Shown piece by piece: positions 55,620-64,000 of a stretch of DNA of 64,000 nt (its first letter is position 1; each line of letters starts with the position of its first letter). The position numbers and the translations under genes were made by a program. The notes under the pieces are model-generated. The model was not told where the DNA came from, ran no database searches, and was given only the letters and a program-made list of their open reading frames with translations. This stretch comes from Bacillus sp. CGMCC 1.16541 (GTDB taxonomy: Bacteria > Bacillota > Bacilli > Bacillales > Bacillaceae_H). The DNA is taken from NCBI RefSeq assembly GCF_003184905.1, contig NZ_QFRU01000013.1:1-64000 (forward strand), written 5' to 3'.

Positions 55620-55856
55620 TTAGAATACTTGTTCTACTTCTACAACGCCTGGCACTTCTTCTAAGAGTGCACGTTCAATACCCGCTTTTAACGTAATTGT
55701 TGAACTTGGGCAACTACCACAAGCACCTAATAAGCGTAATTTTACAATCCCATCTTCGATATCTACTAATTCACAATCTCCACCATCACGTAATAAGAAT
55801 GGACGAAGTTTATCTAATACTTCTTGTACTTGTTCTTTCATTTCGATTTCTGACAT
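55620..55856 (-). CDS. yutI: NifU C-terminal-domain Fe-S scaffold YutI
   Basis: This 78-residue NifU_C/Nfu-type protein has the cluster pair C46-GS-C49 in [14 protein letters not shown] and [16 protein letters not shown] at the front. It assembles or carries 4Fe-4S clusters. ATG follows AAAGGAG. It is divergent from yuzD. Confidence 0.94.
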   Translation of the reverse strand: MSEIEMKEQVQEVLDKLRPFLLRDGGDCELVDIEDGIVKLRLLGACGSCPSSTITLKAGIERALLEEVPGVVEVEQVF

Positions 55857-56060
55857 GTATCTCGACTCCTTTCTTTATATTTATTATAAACTGTCTTTCT
55901 AAAAAAATCTATTCATCTATCCCTGTTAATGTTACCCTCTTTGTTTTATCATAATTGAAAACACTGATAAGCCAAGGATCAAGGATAAAACATTTATTCT
56001 TTTCATAGATTCTATTCAAACTCATTCATTCATGTATAATGAGAATAAGGGGGAATCGGA

Positions 56061-56393
56061 ATGCATACACCACAAGTTGAAATTTGTATTTACGGAGCTG
56101 ATGTGATTTGTGCAAGCTGTGTAAATTTACCTTCTTCTAAAGATACGTATGAATGGCTAGAAGCTGCCTTAGGCCGTAAGTTTCCAGGTGAAACCTTTCA
56201 GGTTACGTACGTTGATATTTATAATCCACCGGAAGATAAAGATAAGCAAGAATTCTCTCATCGAGTGATTGAGGAAGACTTATTCTATCCAGTTGTCGTC
56301 ATTAATGGAACCATTGTAGGTGAAGGAAACCCAAAACTCAAAAATGTTTATAGCGAATTAGAGAAGTATGGATTTTCAATTACCAATAACTAA
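56061..56393 (+). CDS. yuzD: YuzD, DUF1462 thioredoxin-like protein
   Basis: This 110-residue protein has Cys 9 and a CASC pair (17/20) in ADVICASCVNLPSS, a glutaredoxin-like arrangement, and PVVVINGTIVGEGNPKL (cis-Pro loop type). The redox role is inferred from the fold pattern. GGGGGA precedes the ATG and TATAAT lies just upstream (near 56035). Confidence 0.87.
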   Translation: MHTPQVEICIYGADVICASCVNLPSSKDTYEWLEAALGRKFPGETFQVTYVDIYNPPEDKDKQEFSHRVIEEDLFYPVVVINGTIVGEGNPKLKNVYSELEKYGFSITNN

Positions 56394-56397
56394 ACGG

Positions 56398-56458
56398 AAA
56401 AGCTAAGGATGAACCAGCATGAAAAGACATTATCACATGTGGTTCATCCTTAGCTTTT
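56398..56458. terminator. long bidirectional terminator after yuzD
   Basis: A 19-bp inverted repeat: AAAAGCTAAGGATGAACCA with TGGTTCATCCTTAGCTTTT. Confidence 0.85.
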
Positions 56459-56519
56459 ATTACATTTTCATAAAAATTGTTGCTGTTCCACACGTTTGTT
56501 TAGAAAATCATCTTTGCTG

Positions 56520-57443
56520 TTATGACTGACACGTCGTAATCATTTCTTTCTCTACTTGTATACCGCTACGATCAATCACGAGCACATCAACTTCACAATG
56601 AGGAACAACTGTACGAAGATGTTCTGCAATGCGTTGCCCTTCTCCTTTACGAGCTAGACACAAAATACTCGGACCTGCTCCACTTAGTGCGACACCATAG
56701 GCGCCCGCTCTTTTTGCCTCTTCTCTCACAACAGGTAATTCTGCTACTAAACGCATTCGATACGGTTCATGATACAAATCTTTTTCCATGAGCGTACCAA
56801 CTAACGACCAATCACCTCTCATTAAAGAGGCTACAAGCATATTGCCTACTGCTCCAACTTCTACTGCTGCTCGATAAGAGAGTTCCTTCGGTAGCACGTC
56901 ACGTGCATCTGTTGTTTTTAACTCATACGCTGGAATCACCATAACAACGTCAACATCAACATGAGGAACTTGTGTAATATACGTATCATCTTTATGATGA
57001 TAGCCAACGACAATGCCTCCATATAATGATGGGCTCACATTGTCAGGATGACCTTCCATTACACTAGCAATTCGTAACTTTTCCTCTAATGAAAGGTTTA
57101 ACTCGCATAACAAGTTCGCTAACTCAATTCCTGCTACAATTGCTGATGCACTACTCCCTAACCCTCGAGCTAACGGGATGTCACTCTTTACATACACTGT
57201 CGCTGGTGGGAGATTCACTTTGTGTGAAGTGGCAACTTCTTGCGCCACTTCATACATCAAGTTATCTTTCCCCTTTGGAATTGTTTGTACTTCTTTTGAT
57301 TGAGGAACAAACAACCACTCATCAGCTATTTCTACTGTTAATGTTAAATATCTTGATAAGGCCACACCAATTGAGTCAAACCCTGGTCCAATGTTAGCAG
57401 AACTTGCTGGAACTTTAATGATGGCTCTTTCATTTTTTAACAT
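56520..57443 (-). CDS. thrB: homoserine kinase ThrB
   Basis: This 307-residue GHMP kinase phosphorylates homoserine. The ATP motif [16 protein letters not shown] is at residues 90-105 and [10 protein letters not shown] near 252. Its first bases overlap the thrC end. It is the last gene of the hom-thrC-thrB operon. Confidence 0.96.
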   Translation of the reverse strand: MLKNERAIIKVPASSANIGPGFDSIGVALSRYLTLTVEIADEWLFVPQSKEVQTIPKGKDNLMYEVAQEVATSHKVNLPPATVYVKSDIPLARGLGSSASAIVAGIELANLLCELNLSLEEKLRIASVMEGHPDNVSPSLYGGIVVGYHHKDDTYITQVPHVDVDVVMVIPAYELKTTDARDVLPKELSYRAAVEVGAVGNMLVASLMRGDWSLVGTLMEKDLYHEPYRMRLVAELPVVREEAKRAGAYGVALSGAGPSILCLARKGEGQRIAEHLRTVVPHCEVDVLVIDRSGIQVEKEMITTCQS

Positions 57444-58498
57444 GATGCAACAACACCTTGAATATGCTCAAACACCTTTTGGTCATCGTTCGGCAATACT
57501 GTTGGTGTCACATTATTCACATCAATAGCAACGTTAGGATCTTTTAATCCGTTACCCGTTAACACCGCTACAACTGTTGAACCTTGCGGAATCTTTCCTG
57601 ACTTCACATCTTTTAAAACACCGGCAATCGATGCACATGAACCAGGCTCAGCAAAAACACCTTCATTTCTTGCAATGAGACGATACGCTTCAATAATTTC
57701 TTCGTCCGTCACTTCATCAATCTTCCCATCTGATTCATTTGCAGCATTTACTGCATGCTGCCAACTAGCAGGATTACCAATGCGAATTGCTGTTGCAATC
57801 GTTTCCGGGTTTTCAATCACTTCACCACGAACAATCGCCGCTGCTCCTTCTGCTTCAAACCCGTGCATTTTAGGAAGACCTGTTTGATGCTGGTCGTTGT
57901 ATTCTTTAAATCCTTTCCAATAAGCCGTAATGTTCCCTGCATTACCGACTGGGATTGCTAAAATATCAGGTGCCTTACCAAGTTGGTCACACACTTCGAA
58001 TGCAGCTGTTTTTTGTCCTTCAATACGATAAGGGTTTACAGAGTTTACAAGTGTGACAGGAGCTGTTTCACTCAGTTTTCGTACCATCGCTAATGCTTGA
58101 TCAAAGTTTCCTTCAATTGCTACAATTTCAGCACCGTACATAACGGCTTGAGCAAGTTTCCCCATCGCAATCTTACCGTTTGGAATAACAATGATACAGC
58201 GCATACCCGCACGTGAAGCGTAAGCCGCTGCCGCTGCTGATGTGTTTCCTGTCGATGCACAAATAACTGTATGACTACCTTCTTCTTTTGCTTTCGCTAC
58301 AGCCATTACCATTCCACGGTCTTTAAAAGAACCTGTTGGATTGACTCCTTCTACTTTGACATGCAAGTTAATGCCAAGCTGTTCTGACAAATTAGCTAAA
58401 TGAATGAGAGGTGTATTCCCTTCATGTAATGTCAGCATCGGTGTTTGTTCTGTGACTGGTAAATATTCTTTATACTGAGCTAATAAGCCTTTCCACAT
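57437..58498 (-). CDS. thrC: threonine synthase ThrC
   Basis: This 353-residue PLP enzyme converts phosphohomoserine to threonine. The PLP Lys is residue 59 in [25 protein letters not shown] binds the phosphate. ATG at 58498 overlaps the hom stop (TGATG); an ATG three bases earlier is also possible. GGGAGAAGT is the ribosome site. Confidence 0.96.
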   Translation of the reverse strand: MWKGLLAQYKEYLPVTEQTPMLTLHEGNTPLIHLANLSEQLGINLHVKVEGVNPTGSFKDRGMVMAVAKAKEEGSHTVICASTGNTSAAAAAYASRAGMRCIIVIPNGKIAMGKLAQAVMYGAEIVAIEGNFDQALAMVRKLSETAPVTLVNSVNPYRIEGQKTAAFEVCDQLGKAPDILAIPVGNAGNITAYWKGFKEYNDQHQTGLPKMHGFEAEGAAAIVRGEVIENPETIATAIRIGNPASWQHAVNAANESDGKIDEVTDEEIIEAYRLIARNEGVFAEPGSCASIAGVLKDVKSGKIPQGSTVVAVLTGNGLKDPNVAIDVNNVTPTVLPNDDQKVFEHIQGVVASC

Positions 58499-59799
58499 CA
58501 TACTTCTCCCACTCCCTCAACTCGGTAACTACTTTTCACACTTTCAACAATCGATAAATCACGTAGTTTCTGTACAATTTCTTCATAATCTTTTAACGAT
58601 GACTTATGAGTTACTACTACGATTTCTGCTAATTCGCTGTTTTTAACTGGTAACTGAATGATTTTCTCAAAGCTCACACCTTTTTCAGAGAAAAGAGATG
58701 TTAGCGTAGCGAAAGCACCTACTTGATCTTTCACATGGATACGTAAGAAATATTTTGAATACACATCTTCTGGCTCTTTTAATTGTTTTGGATATTGTGG
58801 TGTTACGGCACTTTTTCCGTTCACACCTAAACGCATGTTTTTCATCACGCCTACTAAGTCTGACACAACTGCTGTCGCTGTTGGAAGACTCCCTGCACCT
58901 GGTCCATAAAACATCGTTTCACCGACTGCTTCTCCGTATACATACACTGCGTTGTACTCGTCGTTTACTGACGCAAGTGGATGGGCATTAGCTAACAATG
59001 TTGGCTCTACACTCACCTCGACATTTTCACCATCTCGATGTGCATACCCAATTAATTTCATTGTATAGCCTAATTGCTTACTATATTGCAAATCTTCTTC
59101 TGTGACATTTGTAATCCCTTGAACTCGTACATCATCTAAATCGATTTTCATCGAGAAGCCTAATGTTGATAAAATGGCCATTTTTCGTGCTGCATCTAAT
59201 CCTTCTACATCAGCTGTTGGATCAGATTCTGCGTACCCTAAATCTTGCGCTTCCTTCAATACTTCTTCATATGCGCTACCTTCATTCATCATCTTCGTTA
59301 AAATGAAGTTTGTCGTTCCGTTCACAATACCCATCATTTTAGTAATACGATCTGACGCTAATCCTTCTACTAAACTACGAAGAATTGGAATACCACCTGC
59401 AACACTCGCTTCATAGAACAAGTCACATCCACTTTCAGAAGCAACTGTGAGTAGTTCTGATCCGTATAAAGCCATTAAATCTTTATTTGCCGTTACAACG
59501 TGTTTTTTATTGCGCAACGCCGTTAAAATATAGTCACGCGTATGCTCAATACCGCCCATTACTTCAATGATTACGTCTACTTCTGGATTATGTAAAATGT
59601 CCTCGACACTTGTCGTTAGTTTTTCGGGTGCAATATCTACTCCTCGAGCTTTCGATAAATCTTTTACAAGTACTTTTTGAACTTCCACCGGACACCCAAC
59701 TTGATGCATTAATTTATCTTGATGATTTTCGATAATTTGTACAACACCACTTCCAACTGTTCCTAGACCTAATAAACCAATCTTGATGCTTTTCGTCAT
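58498..59799 (-). CDS. hom: homoserine dehydrogenase
   Basis: This 433-residue enzyme reduces aspartate semialdehyde to homoserine with NAD(P)H. The Rossmann motif [14 protein letters not shown] (7-20), [29 protein letters not shown] and a C-terminal ACT domain (about 353-433) for threonine feedback are present. ATG at 59799 follows GGGGTGG at five bases; GTG at 59808 overlaps that site. No T-box or other leader was recognised upstream. Confidence 0.96.
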   Translation of the reverse strand: MTKSIKIGLLGLGTVGSGVVQIIENHQDKLMHQVGCPVEVQKVLVKDLSKARGVDIAPEKLTTSVEDILHNPEVDVIIEVMGGIEHTRDYILTALRNKKHVVTANKDLMALYGSELLTVASESGCDLFYEASVAGGIPILRSLVEGLASDRITKMMGIVNGTTNFILTKMMNEGSAYEEVLKEAQDLGYAESDPTADVEGLDAARKMAILSTLGFSMKIDLDDVRVQGITNVTEEDLQYSKQLGYTMKLIGYAHRDGENVEVSVEPTLLANAHPLASVNDEYNAVYVYGEAVGETMFYGPGAGSLPTATAVVSDLVGVMKNMRLGVNGKSAVTPQYPKQLKEPEDVYSKYFLRIHVKDQVGAFATLTSLFSEKGVSFEKIIQLPVKNSELAEIVVVTHKSSLKDYEEIVQKLRDLSIVESVKSSYRVEGVGEV

Positions 59800-60003
59800 G
59801 TTATCCACCCCTGTGTGTTTTATACGTAAACATTTGTTTTCTTATAGAGGACATTATAGACCCTCTTTTCTTTTTTTACAAGACCTTCCTTGTTTAAAAT
59901 ACGCCTTGAAAGCGATGTACACTGCGGTATATCAAGACTAATTAAAATTTTATAAATATTTTATCTATTATCATACCATGCTTCTTTCCGCTTTTTAACA
60001 AAA

Positions 60004-60036
60004 AAAAGACATTTTCAGCTTTCGAAAATGTCTTTT
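60004..60036 (-). terminator. terminator after the 2-hydroxyacid dehydrogenase
   Basis: AAAAGACATTTTC pairs with GAAAATGTCTTTT, with a T run on the minus strand. Confidence 0.8.
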
Positions 60037-60044
60037 ACGAATTT

Positions 60045-61034
60045 TTAACAATTTTGTGAAAGTAACTCTTTGTTTACAATCGTTTTAGGAGATTGATCCT
60101 GTAATAACCGGATAATGTTCTCTATGCACAGCTCCATCATGACAGTGCGCGTTTCAATACTTGCACTCCCGATGTGCGGAAGAGCGACAACATTTGATAA
60201 AGAAAGCAATGGATGATCAACATCAATTGGCTCTTTGACAAAAACGTCCAATCCTGCTGCTGTAATTTCTCCTGTTTTCAGCGCTTCAATTAACGCATCT
60301 TCGTCTACTACCGCACCGCGCGAAGCATTTACAAAGATAGCAGAAGATTTCATTCTCTGAAATGCTTTTCGATTAAATAAATGCTTTGTTTCATTCGTTA
60401 AAGGGGTTAAACATACCACAAAATCTGATCTCTCAAGTAAATCATCAAAGGAACAATAGATCGCGTGGAGTTCCTTTTCTGCTACTTCATTTCGACTGCG
60501 GTTATGATACAAAATTTCCATATCAAAACCTGTAGCACGCTTCGCTAGCGATTGCCCGATTTTCCCCATCCCTATAATACCAATAGTTTTATGGTGAATA
60601 TCATGACCTGCTAACAAATAAGGGCTCCAACCTTGCCATTGACCTTCTTTTATATAATTTGCTGACTCTACAAGACGTCGAGCTGTTGCCATTAATAAAC
60701 CAAATGTTAAATCAGCTGTCGTATCTGATAGTACATCCGGTGTATTACAAATGACAATGTTTCGTTTTGTTGCAGCAGAAACATCAATATTATCAAATCC
60801 AACTGCTAAATTTGCAACCACTTTTAAATGAGGAGAATTTTCTAATAAAGACTCATCAATTTTATCTGATAACATCGTTAACAACGCCGTTGCTCGGCTT
60901 GCTTTTTCACGTAATACATCAGCAGGAACAGGTTCTGCTTCCTTGTTCCACATTTCCACTTCCGCTACATCCATCAAAGGTTTTACTAAATCATCAGGTA
61001 ATTTGCGTGTAATAAATACGTATGGTTTCATCAT
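60045..61034 (-). CDS. D-2-hydroxyacid dehydrogenase (glyoxylate/hydroxypyruvate reductase-like)
   Basis: This protein of about 329 residues has NAD motif IGIIGMGKIGQSLAKRA near 151, catalytic Arg in NASRGAVVDEDAL, Glu in the FVKEPIDVDHPL region and His in LPHIGSAS near 284. It resembles glyoxylate/hydroxypyruvate or 2-ketogluconate reductases (B. subtilis YvcT type). ATG at 61034 or 61031 follows GAGGTGG. It is single. Confidence 0.88.
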   Translation of the reverse strand: MMKPYVFITRKLPDDLVKPLMDVAEVEMWNKEAEPVPADVLREKASRATALLTMLSDKIDESLLENSPHLKVVANLAVGFDNIDVSAATKRNIVICNTPDVLSDTTADLTFGLLMATARRLVESANYIKEGQWQGWSPYLLAGHDIHHKTIGIIGMGKIGQSLAKRATGFDMEILYHNRSRNEVAEKELHAIYCSFDDLLERSDFVVCLTPLTNETKHLFNRKAFQRMKSSAIFVNASRGAVVDEDALIEALKTGEITAAGLDVFVKEPIDVDHPLLSLSNVVALPHIGSASIETRTVMMELCIENIIRLLQDQSPKTIVNKELLSQNC

Positions 61035-61108
61035 TTCTTCCCACCTCGTTGTCAAAAGTAAGCGCGTTCATGACAACATTGTATCATAAGTGAAGAACGA
61101 ATTTGTGA

Positions 61109-62116
61109 TTAACTACTTAACCATTCGAGTTCTGGAATGTTATAACGTGTAGCTGAGATTCCAACAAATGTATAGAAATGATGAAGAAACTGCTCATATT
61201 GAGTAGAATGGTCAAGGATACTCTCTAGTTGTTTAAAATAACGATGCTGTATATTTTTATCTCCCGTACTATAGTAGCCTTCGATGACTTCAAAATAATG
61301 TACAGGAAACAATAAACGAGCGTAAAGGAGCCTCCAAGCAAATGATGATAGCGGATTGACTTTTTCGTATTCACTTAAATATTCATGAATCGTTTGTTTA
61401 TGAATCCCGTGATCATTTTCTACATAATTTGCTCTAATATACTCGGCCAAGTCACGACTAGGGTGATCATATACCCAATCCACAGGTAGCTTGTAGTAAT
61501 GATTCTTCCCCCACGTTTCACTTGTAAATCGGTGGTGACAAACAGTTGCTGTATCAATTGTCCTTGGTAAATCGTCAATTTCCGTATCAACTAAATACTG
61601 AATAGCATTTTCTGTTAAGCCTACGTAATAAGGAAACGATTCGATGAACTTTTTTTCCATTTCATGATTTGGATGTTCTTGCACTTTTCTATACCAAAAT
61701 TTTTCCATTTGATCTAATCTTGTTTCCCACATTGTTTTCCACTGACCTAGACGATTATTTCTTTCAATTTCATAAGGAATCATGCGCCCTTTCTGATGAA
61801 ATAACGCTAATTCTTTTCCAATATTTGATGATGAAACTGGTTGAAACACAGGGCATCGACAAATAATAAATCGCTGATTGTCACTCTCTGTAATCCCCGT
61901 TCCTTGTTGATTAGGCATAAAGGTTGCTACCTGACGATCGCCTTGTGTCATTAAAAACTGACTCATTTGATGTAACTCTGTTAGTTCTTCTTGTTCCATA
62001 TTTCGTACGTCAATAATAGTATATAGTATATTTCGGTACTGAAACCCTTTATGCTGGCCGACATTCATTAACTCTGTTGGACGTATCCCGTAGTTTTCAT
62101 AAATGGTCTCTAACAT
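61109..62116 (-). CDS. yutH: YutH, spore coat-associated kinase-like protein
   Basis: This protein of about 335 residues of the YutH/CotS/CotI family has an aminoglycoside-phosphotransferase-like fold. VCHHRFTSETWGKNHYYKLP (near 192) corresponds to the region of the kinase catalytic loop but lacks the usual HxD...N pattern, so catalysis is doubtful. B. subtilis YutH is a spore coat protein. ATG at 62116, six bases after GAGGG, is preferred to the ATG at 62122 that adjoins the site. Confidence 0.85.
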   Translation of the reverse strand: MLETIYENYGIRPTELMNVGQHKGFQYRNILYTIIDVRNMEQEELTELHQMSQFLMTQGDRQVATFMPNQQGTGITESDNQRFIICRCPVFQPVSSSNIGKELALFHQKGRMIPYEIERNNRLGQWKTMWETRLDQMEKFWYRKVQEHPNHEMEKKFIESFPYYVGLTENAIQYLVDTEIDDLPRTIDTATVCHHRFTSETWGKNHYYKLPVDWVYDHPSRDLAEYIRANYVENDHGIHKQTIHEYLSEYEKVNPLSSFAWRLLYARLLFPVHYFEVIEGYYSTGDKNIQHRYFKQLESILDHSTQYEQFLHHFYTFVGISATRYNIPELEWLSS

Positions 62117-62341
62117 ATCCATCCCTCTTTCTTTTATCTCATAAAATTATATGTAGAGTAGCATGGATACTTGTCATAATCTTTCCCCTTTCAGGAATAC
62201 AGTAGAATTACACACTTTATTTTCAAACGATATTTGCATGAGATCATCCTTATGATTTAAGCAATCTTAGCAATACTAATAGACAGAAGCCAGCCATGTA
62301 GAAGACATTAACGAAAACATGATGAAATTAGGTGAAATTAT

Positions 62342-62842
62342 TTGGAGAAAAAGAATGAGATGAGTGCAGTAGAAAAGAAAGCTAGACAATGGTTAATTGA
62401 AAGAGGCGTAACCATTCAAGATATCGCTGACCTTGTGTACTATTTACAACAAAAATACCATCCAAATTTGGACATGAAAGAATGTGTATACAATGTCGAA
62501 CGAGTCATTTCTAAGCGCGAAGTACAAAATGCCATTTTAACTGGCATTCAATTAGACGTATTAACTGAAAAAGGACTAATTGAGGAGCCGCTGCAATCTA
62601 TTTTATCGGCTGATGAAGGATTATATGGCATTGACGAAATCTTAGCTCTATCGATTGTAAATGTGTATGGATCAATTGGTTTCACAAATTATGGATATGT
62701 AGACAAACAAAAACCAGGCATTTTAGAGAAATTAAATTCTAAGTCATCTGGTGCTTGTCATACGTTTCTCGATGATATTGTCGGTGCCATTGCAGCAGCA
62801 GCTTCAAGTCGACTTGCTCACCGTGCAGCTAATGTGGAATGA
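62342..62842 (+). CDS. yutG: YutG, phosphatidylglycerophosphatase A-like protein
   Basis: This 166-residue protein has an N-terminal helical part and a C-terminal SSGACHTFLDDIVGAIAAAAS segment with the Asp-rich site of the PgpA fold. GIDEILALSIVNVYGSIGFT is conserved. TTG at 62342 lies eight bases after AGGTG; ATG at 62360 is an alternative. Repeat copy C follows the stop codon. Confidence 0.85.
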   Translation: MEKKNEMSAVEKKARQWLIERGVTIQDIADLVYYLQQKYHPNLDMKECVYNVERVISKREVQNAILTGIQLDVLTEKGLIEEPLQSILSADEGLYGIDEILALSIVNVYGSIGFTNYGYVDKQKPGILEKLNSKSSGACHTFLDDIVGAIAAAASSRLAHRAANVE

Positions 62843-62850
62843 TAAAAAAA

Positions 62851-62990
62851 GATAAGTGAACAAGGGACATGAACCCCTTATTCCACTCATCCTCCAACAG
62901 TCCTTGCCGATTTTTAGACAATCGGCAAGGACTGTTGCATGTAAAAGCCTATTTTTATTTCATTTTACTGAATGTAGACTCTCTCCTCTT
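62851..62990 (-). repeat. two-hairpin intergenic repeat, copy C
   Basis: Hairpin 1: CAACAGTCCTTGCCGAT (62895-62911) with ATCGGCAAGGACTGTTG (62921-62937), 17 bp perfect. Hairpin 2: AGTG (62855-62858) with CACT (62884-62887) and inner AAGGG/CCCTT. The minus-strand order hairpin 1 then hairpin 2 equals copies A and B. It begins nine bases after the yutG stop. Confidence 0.8.
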
Positions 62991-63006
62991 TTTACTTTGA
63001 TACCTT

Positions 63007-63777
63007 TTAAATGTGTGAAATCCACTCTTCTAACGAATCAACAACATATGTAGGTTGTTCGTTATACCCTTTTAGTAACTCTTTCGTCGTAACACCCGTA
63101 TGTACAAGCAACGTATCTAACCCTGCTCTCATACCTGCTGAAATGTCTGTGTCATAATTATCGCCAACCATTAACGTTTCTTCTTTAGATGTTCCTAATA
63201 CTTCTAGAGCTTGCTCCATAATAATGCTTTCAGGCTTTCCAATAAAAACTGGATTCGTTTGTGTTGATACCGTTACAACAGATGTGATAGACCCGTTACC
63301 AGGTAATAAGCCACGCTCTGTTGGAATCGCAATATCTCCGTTAGTAGAGACAAAAAAAGCTCCATTACGTACATTTAAGCATGCTTTCGCAAGCTTTTCA
63401 TACGTAATGTTTTGATCAAGGCCTACTACAACAAAATCAGTATCTTCATCTTTGATGGTGAATCCTTTTTCTGTAAGAGCGTGACGAATACCATCTCCAC
63501 CAATTACATAAGCAGAACCATTAGGCTTACGGTCATGCAAATAGTTGGCAGTTGCTTGACTGGTTGTAAACACTTGATGTTCTGTTGCTGGAATTCCAAA
63601 CGTTTCAAGCTTAGCTGCTACTTGTTCAGGTGTTTTCGTTGAATTGTTTGTCACAAACAAATATGGAATTTGCTTCTCTTTTAATGCAACCACAAAATCG
63701 CGTGCTTCTTGAATCAATTCTGTTCCTTTATACATCGTTCCATCTAAATCAATCAAATAACCTTTATAATGCTTCAT
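63007..63777 (-). CDS. yutF: HAD-family phosphatase YutF (NagD type)
   Basis: This 256-residue HAD hydrolase with a C2 cap has the nucleophile motif LIDLDGTMYKG (Asp 10, Asp 12), VTNNSTKTP (motif II), GKPESIIMEQAL (Lys) and MVGDNYDTDISAGMRAG (motif IV). It dephosphorylates a small sugar or nucleotide phosphate; the substrate is unknown. ATG at 63777 follows AAGGAGG at eight bases and gives the B. subtilis length; the frame is open to 63831 without a ribosome site. Confidence 0.94.
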   Translation of the reverse strand: MKHYKGYLIDLDGTMYKGTELIQEARDFVVALKEKQIPYLFVTNNSTKTPEQVAAKLETFGIPATEHQVFTTSQATANYLHDRKPNGSAYVIGGDGIRHALTEKGFTIKDEDTDFVVVGLDQNITYEKLAKACLNVRNGAFFVSTNGDIAIPTERGLLPGNGSITSVVTVSTQTNPVFIGKPESIIMEQALEVLGTSKEETLMVGDNYDTDISAGMRAGLDTLLVHTGVTTKELLKGYNEQPTYVVDSLEEWISHI

Positions 63778-63852
63778 CAAAAAAGCCTCCTTCACTAACC
63801 GCCTATGTTTCATTATCATAACAAAATCCATTTATTATGTATGTGAAATACT

Positions 63853-63888
63853 AAAAAAGGGCTGACGATTAAAATGCAAGTCAGTCCC
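63853..63888 (-). terminator. terminator between yutE and yutF
   Basis: GGGCTGAC pairs with GTCAG-T-CCC. The minus strand continues into six T. Confidence 0.75.
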
Positions 63889-63943
63889 TCTATTACGTGC
63901 GTATCATAGCTTATTTTTCAATAAAAAACAAACGTTGTGCTTA

Positions 63944-64000
63944 TCAATTACGAAAAGCTGAAACAGGGCCTAATTCATTCTCTAAGTAAGCCCTTACACG
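63944..64000 (-). CDS. yutE: C-terminal end of YutE-like (DUF86/HepT-like) protein
   Basis: Eighteen codons and a TGA run off the right edge: RVRAYLENELGPVSAFRN. The ending LGPVSAF matches my memory of B. subtilis YutE, which lies next to yutF. The minus-strand terminator at 63853-63888 fits the end of this gene. The identification rests on few residues and on synteny. Confidence 0.65.
   Translation of the reverse strand, partial: RVRAYLENELGPVSAFRN

Noticed and set aside
59800-60003. T-box or other leader before hom
   Set aside because: I looked for the T-box sequence and a specifier hairpin with terminator and saw neither.
62856-63053. 65-codon frame downstream of yutG
   Set aside because: It reads through repeat copy C and into the antisense of yutF; no ribosome site.
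1-64000. Prophage, insertion sequence, toxin-antitoxin or defence island
   Set aside because: No integrase, transposase, phage structural, restriction or Abi-type gene was found; the region is core chromosome with B. subtilis-like order.

Overview
The window comes from a low-GC Gram-positive endospore-forming member of the Bacillaceae (Bacillus sensu lato, possibly Priestia-like; the genus is a guess). The evidence is strong AGGAGG-type ribosome binding sites, GTG and TTG starts, S-box and THI-box riboswitches, and sporulation genes (cdaS, kapB, kapD, yutH). From about 16 kb onward the gene order closely follows the yug-mrp-yui-yum-yut segment of the Bacillus subtilis chromosome. Almost everything is core genome. 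I see no prophage, insertion sequence, CRISPR array, tRNA gene or plasmid function. Family names and B. subtilis equivalences are from memory of the families, not from a search.

Layout. 0-0.25 kb: the 5' end of a 16S rRNA gene on the minus strand, with its leader and promoter. 0.5-5.3 kb: a TPP-riboswitch-controlled thiamine transporter subunit (thiT), a small membrane protein, an EamA exporter, a YngI-like acyl-CoA synthetase with a cre-like site, and an MgtC/SapB protein. 5.4-13.5 kb: a minus-strand sulfate assimilation cluster headed by a SAM-I riboswitch: yezD, cysH, cysP, sat, cysC, a single-subunit sulfite reductase, a DUF3906-like gene, and the siroheme genes sumT, sirB and ylnF. Sulfate is imported, activated and reduced to sulfide, and the last three genes make the siroheme the reductase needs. 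13.6-19.3 kb: the sporulation diadenylate cyclase cdaS, an AlsT-type transporter, a VOC protein, a YugO-like K+ channel, yugN and pgi. 19.8-26.1 kb: a small anchored protein and the seven-gene Mrp Na+/H+ antiporter operon.

26-38.4 kb: yugJ, yuzA, rocD, yugI, an NSS-family symporter, an Xre regulator, the alaR-alaT alanine operon, yugF, yugE, patB, a SodC-like lipoprotein lacking one copper ligand, kapB and kapD. 38.8-48.8 kb: a hotdog thioesterase, a YuzC-like protein, an HD-domain protein, a small Cys-containing helical protein, yuiF, a truncated FAD monooxygenase, pepA, a DUF309 protein, yuiD, yuiC, yuiB, a NUDIX hydrolase and yumB. 49-56.4 kb: yumC, a LacI-type regulator with an operator-flanked promoter, yutM, dapF, a DUF2225 protein, yuzB, yutJ, yutI and yuzD; this part is rich in flavin and Fe-S functions. 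56.5-64 kb: the hom-thrC-thrB threonine operon, a D-2-hydroxyacid dehydrogenase, yutH, yutG, yutF and the last codons of yutE.

The most unusual signal I found is not a gene. It is a dispersed two-hairpin repeat, seen three times (near 19.7, 51.5 and 62.9 kb). Each copy sits right after a stop codon and in the same orientation relative to the gene it follows. Other points worth a look are the second terminator inside the S-box cys cluster, the SodC-like protein with Thr in place of a copper-binding His, and an orphan plus-strand terminator behind the dapF promoter.
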